Assembly: GCF_022603395.1 (NCBI RefSeq)
Contig: NZ_JAIBKA010000001.1
Coordinates: 124,001-188,000 of the forward strand
Direction of reading: 5' to 3'
DNA: 64,000 nucleotides
Origin: Desulfoferrobacter suflitae
Lineage (GTDB): Bacteria > Desulfobacterota > Syntrophobacteria > Syntrophobacterales > Syntrophobacteraceae
The notes beneath the pieces are model-generated. The model was not told the origin of the DNA. It saw only the letters and a program-made list of their open reading frames with translations, and ran no database searches. Both the position numbers and the translations under genes were made by a program. This document shows, piece by piece, positions 35,707-44,582 of this stretch (positions within the stretch are counted from its first letter, which is position 1; each line of letters opens with the position of its first letter).

Positions 35707-35781
35707 GCGTGCAACTCCTTTCTTTGACAAAATTAAAATGTGCGGGGCGGCTCGCGCGTGCGCCCACCCCAGATCAATCTG

Positions 35782-35808
35782 TTAGCACTCGTCTGTTGTG
35801 AGTGCTTA
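35782..35808. promoter_or_regulatory. CIRCE element (HrcA operator)
   Basis: TTAGCACTC, nine bases, GAGTGCTTA matches the CIRCE consensus TTAGCACTC-N9-GAGTGCTAA except for one base in the right arm. It lies 76 bases upstream of the groES start. HrcA would repress groESL here and be released on heat shock. No hrcA gene is in the window. Confidence 0.93.
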
Positions 35809-35822
35809 TAGTCATTTCAAAA

Positions 35823-37577
35823 TCACTTGGCAAGAGGAAAAGGGGGACTAATGGGAAAAAAAAGTGAAAAGGTCGTACCGGAGTCCTCGTGGTGGGTCAC
35901 TTCGATGCGGCCCGCGGAGTTTTCTACCAGCTGGTAGACGATGCTGAGGCCGAGGCCGGTGCCGCTTGTCTTGGTACTGAAAAAGGGCTCGGTCACCTTA
36001 GTGCGAATGCCTTCGGCAATTCCGTTGCCGGTGTCGCGGATGTCGATGCGCACGTTGCTCGATTCAGCGGAGCTTGCCTCAGGGCGCACATGAATCGACA
36101 GTTCCCCCCCTTGCGGCATGGCTTCGAGGGCATTGGTCACCAGGTTCCAGATGATCTGGCGGAAATGGTGCGCATCGATAAAGATAAGGGGAGCGATTTC
36201 AAAAGAAGTTCTGATGCGGTGAGACGGGCCAAATTTTTTACGATTCTGCAGCAGCGCCAGTATTTCCTGTAAATTCTCCACAACGGCAACCGCTTCTTTC
36301 TTGACCGACTGCCTGGCGCCTCGCGCCAGCCACAGAAAATCGGTGACCAAATCATCAATGCGCTGCACCTCCCGATGCATGATGCCGAACAAACGCATCT
36401 GCTCGGCGTCATGTTGGACCGTGTCCTGGATCAACTCGACGGCCCCGCTGATGGATGCCAGCGGATTTTTGATCTCGTGGGCTATTTCCGCGGCGATGTT
36501 TCCCGCTATGGCCAGACGCTCCATGCGCCTCATGTGTTCTTCCATGGCTTTCAACCGGGTGAGATCCTGAAAGATGAAAATCCAGCCGGATGAGGCACCA
36601 TCATCTCCAAGGAGAATGGAGCCGGTGTAGCCGAGACGGAGTTCCTGCCCATCAGGCCGCCGGTAGACAATTTCATTGCGGCTCCCGTTGGAAAGTGGGT
36701 TCTTGTCGGAAGTAAGCCCGTCATGCGACCCTGAAGATATCGCAACGGAGGGGAAGATGTCGCTCACATGACAGCGTTCCAACCGGTCTCTGGGCAAACC
36801 CAGGATTTCCTCGCAGGCAGGATTGCAGAACCGGATGACACCGTCTGCGCTGATGGTGAGGAGCCCGCTGGTGATGCTCTGCACAATGTTGCGATGCAGC
36901 GTTTCCAGCTCCTGGAAATCCTTTTTGTGCTCGAGAATCAATTGACTTGATTTTTTCAGTTCCTCCGCAAGATAGCCGCTCAGATAGGCCACCAGATAAA
37001 ATCCGGCAATGTTCATCAAAAGGCTTTGAAGATAGAACTCACTCTCTCGATAAAACGGCGTTCCACCGATCACCTGTAATGGAACAATCCAATCGAAATA
37101 TTGCAAATCCAGCAAGAGACCGTAGGAGAGACTGCACAGAGAGGCCACCCAGAGACTCCCCTTGCGGTTGAGCAGCAGCGCGGCGCTGATGATCACCGGC
37201 ATGTAGAGAAATGAAAAGAGGCTCTCTACCCCTCCCGAAAGAAATATCAGGACGGTTACGGCTTCTACGTCAAAAAACAGCTGGAGGTAGGCGAATCGGA
37301 CCAGGTTGTCAATATGTTTGAGGCTGAGAGCGGCAACGATAGTGAACAAGAAAATAACTATCGAAAAGAAGTACAGGGGCTGAAAATGGGCCGAGAGAAA
37401 CTCCCATCCGTGCCGAGTCTGGGCGAATATGGTGAGCAACAGGAAGAACAGGCCGAGCAGCAGTCGAAACAGCAGAAGCAGTCGAATCTTGCGGGCCAGG
37501 GACGGATCCGTAAGGTTTGCAATTTCGGAATCACGAATTGCGGACTCAAAATTCGTGCCTGTCTGTTCTCCCTGCAT
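35823..37577 (-). CDS. pilS: Sensor histidine kinase, PilS-like
   Basis: A 584-residue membrane kinase. About six membrane segments occupy residues 30-210, followed by a PAS domain (HRNIVQSITSGLLTISADG), a HisKA domain with the phosphorylated His in EIAHEIKNPLASI, and an ATPase domain with NLVTNALEAMP, DTGNGI and GTGLGLSIVYQL. The layout and its place after pilB and pilC match PilS, partner of PilR in sigma54 control of pilA. I prefer the ATG at 37577, with a GAAGGCGGGG stretch upstream, to the GTG at 37610. No pilR follows; the next genes are groESL. Confidence 0.85.
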   Translation of the reverse strand: MQGEQTGTNFESAIRDSEIANLTDPSLARKIRLLLLFRLLLGLFFLLLTIFAQTRHGWEFLSAHFQPLYFFSIVIFLFTIVAALSLKHIDNLVRFAYLQLFFDVEAVTVLIFLSGGVESLFSFLYMPVIISAALLLNRKGSLWVASLCSLSYGLLLDLQYFDWIVPLQVIGGTPFYRESEFYLQSLLMNIAGFYLVAYLSGYLAEELKKSSQLILEHKKDFQELETLHRNIVQSITSGLLTISADGVIRFCNPACEEILGLPRDRLERCHVSDIFPSVAISSGSHDGLTSDKNPLSNGSRNEIVYRRPDGQELRLGYTGSILLGDDGASSGWIFIFQDLTRLKAMEEHMRRMERLAIAGNIAAEIAHEIKNPLASISGAVELIQDTVQHDAEQMRLFGIMHREVQRIDDLVTDFLWLARGARQSVKKEAVAVVENLQEILALLQNRKKFGPSHRIRTSFEIAPLIFIDAHHFRQIIWNLVTNALEAMPQGGELSIHVRPEASSAESSNVRIDIRDTGNGIAEGIRTKVTEPFFSTKTSGTGLGLSIVYQLVENSAGRIEVTHHEDSGTTFSLFFPISPPFPLAK

Positions 37578-37617
37578 TGCTACCCCGCCTTCTTCCCCTT
37601 TCCTTCCCACCCCGGCC

Positions 37618-38835
37618 TTATGCGCCTCGGCCCACCACGTCCGCCAGTTGGAAGATGGGAAGATACATGGCGATCAGCAATCCTCCCACCGTAACCCCGA
37701 GAAATACGATGAGGACGGGCTCAAGAAGAGCCGTCAAAGATTCTACAGTAGTGTCTACTTCTTCATCATAAAAGTCGGCGATTTTCCCGAGCATGTTGTC
37801 CAGAGCACCGGTCGCTTCCCCCACTGCGATCATCTGCGTAACCATCGCAGGAAACATCCCGGTTTCAGCCAACGGCTCCGCCACCGGATGACCTTCTGCA
37901 ATGGCGATGCGCGCCTTGCGAATGGCTTTCTCGATGACTTTGTTGCCGGATGCTGCGGAAACGATCTCCAGGCTGTCAAGAATGGGAACCCCGCTTTCCA
38001 GCATGGTGCCGAGGGTACGGCTGAAACGCGCTATGGCAACTTTGCGCAGCAACATGCCAAAGACCGGGAGTCTCAACAAAATCTGGTCGGTCCATTCACG
38101 TCCTCGGGAAGTAGCGCGAATCCTCCGAAGAGCAATGACCAACAATATGAGGGCAACGATGAACCAATGGAAATAGGACTGGGCGAAGGCGCTCACGTTC
38201 ATGACAAACAAAGTCAGTGGCGGAAGACTCACGCCGGCATCATTGAACAGCCGAGCAAAAACCGGGATGACATAAACCAGGATCACGGCAATGACGATCA
38301 CGGCAACACCCACTACAATGGCGGGATAGGTCATCGCCCCTTTGATCTTCTTTTTCAGGCCGGCCATCTTTTCAATGTAGACCGCGAGCCGATTGAGTAT
38401 CACGTCCAAAATGCCGCTGACTTCGCCTGCGGCCACCAGGTTCACAAACAGGTTATCGAAGACTTTGGGATGCTTTCTGATGGCATCGGAAAAGGTGGCC
38501 CCTTCTTCAACATCCCGCCTGACTTCTTTGATGACCCGTTTCAGAGTCGGATTGCTTTGCTGATCGCGCAGGATTTCCAGGCACTGCATGATGGGAAGCC
38601 CGGCATCGATCATGGTTGCAAATTGCCTGACGAACACCACCATGTCCCTCTCTTTAACCTTGGGCTGTAACAGGGGGATGTACTCGGAAATGTCCTTGGG
38701 CTTCGCCTTGACGCTCTTGACGTTCACCCCCTTGCGCAGCAACAGCTGGCGCGCAATGGTCACATTGTCCGATTCAATTTCGCCCTTCTGTTTGACTCCC
38801 TTGCGGTCGGTTCCCTTCCACAGGTAAACGGGCAT
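37618..38835 (-). CDS. pilC: Type IV pilus inner-membrane platform protein PilC
   Basis: A 405-residue GspF/PilC-family protein, the inner-membrane base on which PilB turns to add pilins. Two GspF domains are visible (FVRQFATMIDAGLPIMQCL near residue 70 and FSRTLGTMLESGVPILDSL near 270), each with hydrophobic segments, three in all. The PilC-specific N-terminal stretch VYLWKGTDRKGVKQKGEIES is present. It follows pilB after 59 bases and precedes pilS by 40, so pilB-pilC-pilS is an operon. Confidence 0.95.
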   Translation of the reverse strand: MPVYLWKGTDRKGVKQKGEIESDNVTIARQLLLRKGVNVKSVKAKPKDISEYIPLLQPKVKERDMVVFVRQFATMIDAGLPIMQCLEILRDQQSNPTLKRVIKEVRRDVEEGATFSDAIRKHPKVFDNLFVNLVAAGEVSGILDVILNRLAVYIEKMAGLKKKIKGAMTYPAIVVGVAVIVIAVILVYVIPVFARLFNDAGVSLPPLTLFVMNVSAFAQSYFHWFIVALILLVIALRRIRATSRGREWTDQILLRLPVFGMLLRKVAIARFSRTLGTMLESGVPILDSLEIVSAASGNKVIEKAIRKARIAIAEGHPVAEPLAETGMFPAMVTQMIAVGEATGALDNMLGKIADFYDEEVDTTVESLTALLEPVLIVFLGVTVGGLLIAMYLPIFQLADVVGRGA

Positions 38836-38894
38836 GGTTCGCTCCAGTTATTTTATGGTGACGGTGTTTGGTGGCTGCAATGAAAATCAGCCTA

Positions 38895-40586
38895 CTAGTC
38901 CCGCGCAGAGGATCGTATCACTTCTTCAAGCGAAGTGATGCCTCTTTTCAGCTTCTGAATGCCGCTCTGGCGCAGGGTCGTCATGCCAAGATCGATGGCC
39001 TGCCTTTTGATTTCAGCGGCAGACGACCCGAGCAGCACCATCTCCCTGATTTCTTCAGTCATGGGCATGACTTCATACAGAGCCAGCCGTCCTTTGTAGC
39101 CCGTATGGCTGCAGGAGGGACAGCCCCTTCCGCGATAGCAGTCAAATGTTCCCACATCTGCATCCCTCACCCCTAAATCCGCCAAAGCTTCCGGGATCAC
39201 TTCTTCCTTGACTCTGCAGTCCGGACAGAGCCTCCTCACCAGCCGTTGCGCCAAAACCAGATTGACCGCCGATGAAACCAGGAAAGATTCGACCCCCATG
39301 TTGAGAAGCCGGTTTACCGTACTCGGCGCGTCGTTGGTGTGCAGGGTGCTCAGCACCAGATGACCGGTCAGGGCGGCCTTAATGGACACTTCCGCGGTTT
39401 CAAAATCCCTCACTTCTCCCACCATGATGATATCCGGGTCCTGCCTCAGGAATGCCCGCAATGCTGAGGCAAAATTCAAGCCAATTGCGTCGTTCACTTG
39501 CACCTGATTGATGCCGACGAGATTGTATTCAATGGGGTCCTCTGCCGTGGATATGTTCTGACTGATCTTATTCAGTTCCGCGAGGGCGCTGTACAGGGTG
39601 GTGGTCTTGCCGCTGCCGGTGGGGCCGGTGACCAGTACCATCCCATAAGGGGCATAGATGGCTTCGCGAAATTGTTTGAGCTGTTCTTCATCAAATCCAA
39701 GCTTGGTCATGTCGAGCTGCAGGCTTGATTTGTCAAGCAGACGGAGCACCACCTTCTCACCGAAAAGAGTGGGCAGAACCGAGACCCGGAAATCCATCTC
39801 GCGCCCCTTGTAGCGCAACTTGATGCGACCGTCCTGGGGCAGGCGTCGCTCGGCGATATCCAGGCGACTCATGATTTTCAGCCTGGAGATGATGGCATTT
39901 TTCATCTGCAGAGGCGGACGCATGATCTCATAGAGCACCCCGTCGATGCGGAAGCGCACACGCATCATTTTTTCGTAGGGTTCCAGGTGAATGTCACTGG
40001 CCTGCTTGCGAATGGCATCCATCAGGATCAGGTTCACCAGCTTCACTACGGGAGCCTGCTCCGCCGCTCCTTCAAGCGATGTCAGGTCGGAATCCTCAAC
40101 ACTTTCAAAAAATTGGGTATCCGCCTCCTCCCTCAGAATTCCCAGAACTTCCTCGAAATTTTCATCTTCATAGTAGCGGCCAATGACCTCCCGGATGGCA
40201 CTTTCCCGGGCAACATGCGTCTGGATGGTTTTGCCCGTCAGGAAGCGGACGTCTTCGATGATGAACAGATCTCCCGGGTCCGCCACAGCAACATTGAGGG
40301 TATTGCCCATGACTCCGAAGGGCACGGCGTGATACTTCTGCACGATGTTGAGGGGGACGAGATTCAAAACTTCCTTGGGTATGGACAGTTGGGACGGATT
40401 CACAGTGGGCACATGAAACTGTCTGGCAATGGCTTCCACCAAATCATCTTCGGTGATGAACCCAAGTTTAACCAGGATCGAACCGATCCGCTCACTCGTG
40501 TGCTGTTGCTCATCGAGAGCACGTTTGAGCTGGTCGGGCTTGAGCAACCCTTCTTCCATCAAGAGCTCACCGAGTTTTTTCGCCAC
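38895..40586 (-). CDS. pilB: Type IV pilus assembly ATPase PilB
   Basis: A 563-residue hexameric secretion ATPase that drives pilus extension. The N-terminal MshEN-type domain (KLGELLMEEGLL) is followed by the ATPase core with Walker [12 protein letters not shown], Asp box EDPIEYNL, Walker B FLRQDPDIIMVGEVRD and the His box LSTLHTNDAPS. A four-Cys zinc knuckle (CPDC and CPSC) lies near residue 460-490, as in GspE/PilB. The start is GTG at 40586, supported by GAGGTG seven bases upstream. It heads the pilB-pilC-pilS operon; pilT is not adjacent. Confidence 0.96.
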   Translation of the reverse strand: MAKKLGELLMEEGLLKPDQLKRALDEQQHTSERIGSILVKLGFITEDDLVEAIARQFHVPTVNPSQLSIPKEVLNLVPLNIVQKYHAVPFGVMGNTLNVAVADPGDLFIIEDVRFLTGKTIQTHVARESAIREVIGRYYEDENFEEVLGILREEADTQFFESVEDSDLTSLEGAAEQAPVVKLVNLILMDAIRKQASDIHLEPYEKMMRVRFRIDGVLYEIMRPPLQMKNAIISRLKIMSRLDIAERRLPQDGRIKLRYKGREMDFRVSVLPTLFGEKVVLRLLDKSSLQLDMTKLGFDEEQLKQFREAIYAPYGMVLVTGPTGSGKTTTLYSALAELNKISQNISTAEDPIEYNLVGINQVQVNDAIGLNFASALRAFLRQDPDIIMVGEVRDFETAEVSIKAALTGHLVLSTLHTNDAPSTVNRLLNMGVESFLVSSAVNLVLAQRLVRRLCPDCRVKEEVIPEALADLGVRDADVGTFDCYRGRGCPSCSHTGYKGRLALYEVMPMTEEIREMVLLGSSAAEIKRQAIDLGMTTLRQSGIQKLKRGITSLEEVIRSSARD

Positions 40587-40621
40587 CTGCTGTCACCTCG
40601 TCGAAAATTTTACGAAAATGC

Positions 40622-40649
40622 TTGACATAAAAAATTCCCTGGTTACTAT
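40622..40649 (+). promoter_or_regulatory. Candidate sigma70 promoter of the PxxKW gene
   Basis: TTGACA at 40622-40627 and TACTAT at 40644-40649 are 16 bases apart. Transcription would start near 40656 and give a leader of about 50 bases to the ATG at 40706. The -35 box is perfect and the -10 box is fair. Confidence 0.5.
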
Positions 40650-40705
40650 TCGGGCGGTTTTTGTGGGATTCAATTTCAATGCTATCAGATTTGGAGGTGG
40701 TTGTC

Positions 40706-40990
40706 ATGATTTGTGAAACAGTGAAGGCCGGTACGGAGTGTGCCTTCATGACGAAAGCCGGCTGTGGTTACAACGGAGGTTCTTGCTACACGATCGTTGA
40801 TCAATGCGAAGGTTGTCAAAGGGTCATGGACTTGGAAGTGGGAAGGTATTGTTCCAGTTACCCCAATCCCGCCATCAAGTGGAAAACCAGCCATTGCAAT
40901 TTCGCAACCCACACCAAACAGGATGTTGCAGCGCAACAAGCAAAAATCAACCCGCTCAAGGCTTCCAAGAGAGCCACGAAGAAAAAATAG
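40706..40990 (+). CDS. PxxKW family cysteine-rich protein
   Basis: A 94-residue cytosolic protein with eight cysteines (C3, C12, C20, C27, C34, C37, C49, C64) and the family motif PAIKW at 55-59. The Cys spacing suggests a metal or Fe-S site, but no function is established. The C-terminal 25 residues are lysine-rich. The family is found mainly in Desulfobacterota. GGAGGT lies eight bases before the ATG at 40706. It stands alone, divergent from pilB, with its own likely promoter. Confidence 0.85.
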   Translation: MICETVKAGTECAFMTKAGCGYNGGSCYTIVDQCEGCQRVMDLEVGRYCSSYPNPAIKWKTSHCNFATHTKQDVAAQQAKINPLKASKRATKKK

Positions 40991-41307
40991 CTGCGGTTGG
41001 AGCGTATGAGGGCAAGCGTCTGATCGAAGCCGATCAGCATCTTGCTCTCACCGCCAATGCGACCCCGCCGGCATTGCCCGCCCTTCCCCCTGCCCCTGAT
41101 GCAGCGGTCCCCCGAACAGGTCAACTGGGAAAACCCGAGCACTCATCTTTTCATTTGACTTCTCAAATAGTGGTCGCTATTGGATTAACCGCGATTCACC
41201 GTGAAACACTCCTGGATGACGAGCATTGGAAAAAATACAGTGGCTACTGGAAGGGGCCATCATCCAGAATGATAATTGCTGCGGATGCCGTGCTGCATTT
41301 AATGTGC

Positions 41308-41313
41308 TATAGT
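41308..41313 (+). promoter_or_regulatory. Candidate extended -10 promoter of porAB
   Basis: TGCTATAGT gives a TGn extension and a TATAGT -10 box in the 369-base gap 40991-41359, where I see no credible gene. No good -35 box is present, which fits an extended -10 promoter. Transcription from about 41320 would leave a 40-base leader and rule out the in-frame start at 41312. Confidence 0.45.
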
Positions 41314-41359
41314 GTGCGTGGTATTATTGCTGTTTTATATGATTAAGGGAGCCGACGCT

Positions 41360-42568
41360 GTGGAACAAACTCTCATTTTGACCGGAAATCAGGCCGCTGC
41401 TTTGGCCGCCAAATTATGCCGCGTGCAGGTTATCGCTGCCTACCCCATCACGCCGCAATCGAAGATCCCTGAAGTTCTTTCGGAATACGTGGAACGAGGC
41501 GAATTGAAGGCGGAGTTTGTCAGGGTGGAAAGCGAGCATTCCGCCATGGGTGTGTGCATATCTGCATCGCTGGTCGGCGCCCGGGTTTTCACCGCCACTG
41601 CAGCCAATGGCCTGGCCTACATGCACGAGCAGTTGCACTGGGCCGCGGGAGCCCGACTGCCGATAGTCATGCCGGTAGCCAACCGCGGATTGGGAGCTCC
41701 CTGGACCATTCTCAACGATATGCAGGACAGCATTGCCCAGCGTGACACCGGCTGGATGCAGTTCTATTGCCAGGACAATCAGCAGATTCTCGATCAGGTC
41801 ATCCTGGCGTACAGGGTTGCCGAGCAACTTTTGATTCCCATCATGGTCTGCTTCGATGGATTTCGCCTCTCTCATACCATGATGCCCGTCAGCATTCCGT
41901 CGCAGGAACAGGTGGACGCATTTTTGCCGGCATTTCAGCCGCCCTATCTCCTGGACCCGGAAAGGCCCGTAAACATCAATCCCGTGGTGATGACCGATCC
42001 CATAGCGGACCCTCAAGGCAATCTTTGCCCTGGTTACATGGGGTTCCGACGCCGCCTGCAGGAAGACCTCGAGGCCGCTCTACCGGTTGTGGTCGAGGCG
42101 AGCACAGCCTTCGAAAAGGCCTTCGGACGCTGTTATCAGGATCCGTTATATCGCTACCAGACGGAGGACGCGGATTTCTTGTTTGTGACCATGGGGTCGC
42201 TCTCCAGTGAAGCCAGCGAAACCGTGGATCTGCTGCGCGATGAAGGGATCAAGGCGGGAGTTGTCGGGTTACGCGTCTTCCGACCATTTCCCGCCGAGAT
42301 TTTGTCCCAGGCGGTGCAGCGCGCGAACTGCCTTGCCGTCATTGAAAAGGCCATCAGTTACGGTTATGAAGGCGCACTGAATACTGAGCTCAAGGCAGCG
42401 CTGTTCAGCCATAACGGCCATAGGCCTACCATTTTCAACTACGTGGTTGGATTGGGAGGCAAAGACGTCAAACCGGCAGACCTTGTGGAATCAGCCCATG
42501 AAACCCTGCACGCGGCGCAAAACGGTACCCGGCAGGAGCACCCCAGGTGGCTGGGCCGCGAAGTGTAG
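41360..42568 (+). CDS. porA: 2-oxoacid:ferredoxin oxidoreductase alpha subunit (PorA-type)
   Basis: A 402-residue subunit of the enzyme that cleaves pyruvate (or a similar oxoacid) to acyl-CoA, CO2 and reduced ferredoxin. It carries the pyrimidine-binding domain block AYPITPQSKIPE and VRVESEHSAMGVCISASLVGA, and a C-terminal transketolase-like region with GLRVFRPFPAEIL. The GTG at 41360 is supported by AAGGGAG nine bases upstream; an in-frame ATG at 41339 is the alternative. porB follows after 104 bases. Genes for gamma and delta subunits are not in the window. Pyruvate is the likely substrate, by similarity only. Confidence 0.87.
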   Translation: MEQTLILTGNQAAALAAKLCRVQVIAAYPITPQSKIPEVLSEYVERGELKAEFVRVESEHSAMGVCISASLVGARVFTATAANGLAYMHEQLHWAAGARLPIVMPVANRGLGAPWTILNDMQDSIAQRDTGWMQFYCQDNQQILDQVILAYRVAEQLLIPIMVCFDGFRLSHTMMPVSIPSQEQVDAFLPAFQPPYLLDPERPVNINPVVMTDPIADPQGNLCPGYMGFRRRLQEDLEAALPVVVEASTAFEKAFGRCYQDPLYRYQTEDADFLFVTMGSLSSEASETVDLLRDEGIKAGVVGLRVFRPFPAEILSQAVQRANCLAVIEKAISYGYEGALNTELKAALFSHNGHRPTIFNYVVGLGGKDVKPADLVESAHETLHAAQNGTRQEHPRWLGREV

Positions 42569-42672
42569 CCGGAGGGCAGAGAAGGATATCGAGAGCTTAT
42601 GCGGTCAAGGTATTTTGACGGTTACGACGAAACCCACCCACTCTCAAAGTGAAAAAGGAATGATCAAGCATC

Positions 42673-43572
42673 ATGGCAACAGCGATTTTGGATCTCCCTG
42701 AACAGGAATTTGTGATGCCGGGAACCCGCACCTGCGCAGGTTGCGGACTTCCCATAGCCTACCGCTACATCTTGAAAGCTTTGGGTCCCAAAACCATTGT
42801 GACTCTGCCGGCCTGCTGCCTTACCATACTGCACGGCATTTACCCCAAAACGCCCATAGCCGTCAACGCCGTGAACAACACCTTTGCCAGCACCGCTGCT
42901 TCCGCCTCCGGGCTGGCCGCAGGATTAAAGGCGACCGGGCAGGATGACTACACGGTACTGGCCATGGCAGGCGACGGCGGGACCTTCGATATGGGAATTC
43001 AGGCTCTCAGCGGTGCGGCTGAGCGGGAGACCAATTTCATTTACGTTTGCTACGACAACGAAGCCTACATGAATACCGGAGTGCAGCGTTCCAGCGCCAC
43101 GCCGACCGGCGCCTTCACGACCACCACGCCGGTCATCCCCAAAGAGCAGCCGAAAAAAGATTTCATTCAGATCATGGAGGCCCATCATCCGGCTTACCTG
43201 GCCACCACTTGCTCATCCTACCCGGGAGATCTCTATAACAAATTCGTCAAAGCCAAGAGCATCAAGGGAACGCGCTTTGTGCATCTGGCCATTCCCTGTC
43301 CGGCCGGGTGGCTATTCCCCACCAAAGACACCATTAAGATAGGGCGGCTGGCCGTAGAAACCGGAGTGGTAGTGTTGTACGAGGTGGAAAACGGTGTGTT
43401 GCAGCTCACCGGAAAAACTCTGAGTCTGGCGCGCAGCGGGCGTAGAAGGCCTGTCGAAGAGTACTTGAAGCTGCAGGGTCGGTTTAAGAAAATCCTTCCT
43501 GAGCAGATGGAAAGCTTCCAGCAGCAAATCGATTTGCGTTGGGAACAGTTGCTTGGCAGGGCAGGCTTTTAG
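42673..43572 (+). CDS. porB: 2-oxoacid:ferredoxin oxidoreductase beta subunit (PorB-type)
   Basis: A 299-residue thiamine-diphosphate-binding subunit, partner of the preceding alpha subunit. It has the cluster-binding CAGCGLP near residue 21, the TPP motif GDGGTFDMGIQAL followed by the Asn of YDNEAYMNTG, and an extra Cys pair (PACC). The C-terminal region SIKGTRFVHLAIPCPAGW is typical of PorB/VorB. The ATG at 42673 has no strong ribosome site. Its stop lies two bases from the convergent fabH stop. Without the delta subunit, its ferredoxin partner is unclear. Confidence 0.88.
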   Translation: MATAILDLPEQEFVMPGTRTCAGCGLPIAYRYILKALGPKTIVTLPACCLTILHGIYPKTPIAVNAVNNTFASTAASASGLAAGLKATGQDDYTVLAMAGDGGTFDMGIQALSGAAERETNFIYVCYDNEAYMNTGVQRSSATPTGAFTTTTPVIPKEQPKKDFIQIMEAHHPAYLATTCSSYPGDLYNKFVKAKSIKGTRFVHLAIPCPAGWLFPTKDTIKIGRLAVETGVVVLYEVENGVLQLTGKTLSLARSGRRRPVEEYLKLQGRFKKILPEQMESFQQQIDLRWEQLLGRAGF

Positions 43573-43574
43573 TG

Positions 43575-44579
43575 TTACTGCCACCAGCGCAGGAGGATGC
43601 TTCCCCAACTGAAACCGGCTCCAAAGGCCGACATTAAGAGGTAGTCTCCCTTGTTCACACGCGGTTGCTCTACACAAATATCGTACAGACAGAGCGGAAT
43701 GGTTGCCCCGTTGGTGTTGGCATAACGATCGATGTTGACAACCACTCGATCCATTCCAATGGCGAGCCGAGCTGCACAAGCTTCGATAATCCTGAGGTTG
43801 GCCTGGTGCGGCACGAAGAGGGCCAGATCTTTTCCGTTCAGATGGTTGTTTGCCAACACCTGCAAAGACACATTGGCCATTTCTGTTACGGCACGTTTGT
43901 ACACCTGCCGCCCATCTTGAAAAACAAAATGTAATTTATTTTTCACCGTTTCAATGCTTGCCGGCATACGGCTGCCGCCTGCTTTAATATTCAAGAATTC
44001 GGCACCGCTGCCATCCACCCGGTGAACAAAATCCAGGATACCGTAACCCGCTTCGGGCACACGTTCCAGCAACACCGCTCCAGCTCCATCTCCAAACAGC
44101 ACGCAGGTGTTGCGGTCTGCGTAATCGACAACGCTGCTCATCACGTCGCTGCCAATCACGAGAACTTTTTGTGAACGACCCGACTCGATCATCTGAGCGC
44201 CAACGGTGAGGGAAAAAATGAACCCCGAGCAGGCACTCGAAAGATCAAATCCCCATGCACGGCGTGCACCGAGGGCCTGCTGCACCAGGCCGGCGGTCGA
44301 AGCAAACGGCGTGTCGGGCGTCACCGTTCCAACGATGATAGCGTCCAGATCGATGGGGTTGACGTCGGCTCTTTCCAGACATTCCCGAGCGGCTCGGATG
44401 GCCATGTAGGAATTACCCAGCCCCGGTTCCAGAATCCGCCGTTCACGTATCCCTGTGCGCGCACGGATCCACTCGTCGGAGGTGTCGACCATTTTTTCCA
44501 GATCTTGGTTGGTGAGTCTCCCTGCGGGGACAAATCTTCCAACAGACCGAATATAGGCGTTCCCATAGGGCGTTGGCAA
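43575..44579 (-). CDS. fabH: 3-oxoacyl-ACP synthase III (KAS III)
   Basis: A 334-residue ketosynthase that starts fatty-acid synthesis by condensing acetyl-CoA with malonyl-ACP. The catalytic triad is visible: Cys117 in SSACSGF, His258 in FVPHQANLRI and Asn288 in YANTNGAT. Length matches the family. It follows an SDR gene after three bases, so the SDR-fabH pair is one operon. A related role in making a branched or special acyl chain is possible, since the classic fab operon is not here. Confidence 0.92.
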   Translation of the reverse strand: MPTPYGNAYIRSVGRFVPAGRLTNQDLEKMVDTSDEWIRARTGIRERRILEPGLGNSYMAIRAARECLERADVNPIDLDAIIVGTVTPDTPFASTAGLVQQALGARRAWGFDLSSACSGFIFSLTVGAQMIESGRSQKVLVIGSDVMSSVVDYADRNTCVLFGDGAGAVLLERVPEAGYGILDFVHRVDGSGAEFLNIKAGGSRMPASIETVKNKLHFVFQDGRQVYKRAVTEMANVSLQVLANNHLNGKDLALFVPHQANLRIIEACAARLAIGMDRVVVNIDRYANTNGATIPLCLYDICVEQPRVNKGDYLLMSAFGAGFSWGSILLRWWQ

Positions 44580-44582
44580 AAT

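Noticed and set aside
40804-41346. 180-codon open frame overlapping the PxxKW gene and the porA leader
   Set aside because: It overlaps a better-supported gene in another frame, is rich in Pro/Ala without motifs, and covers the likely porA promoter.
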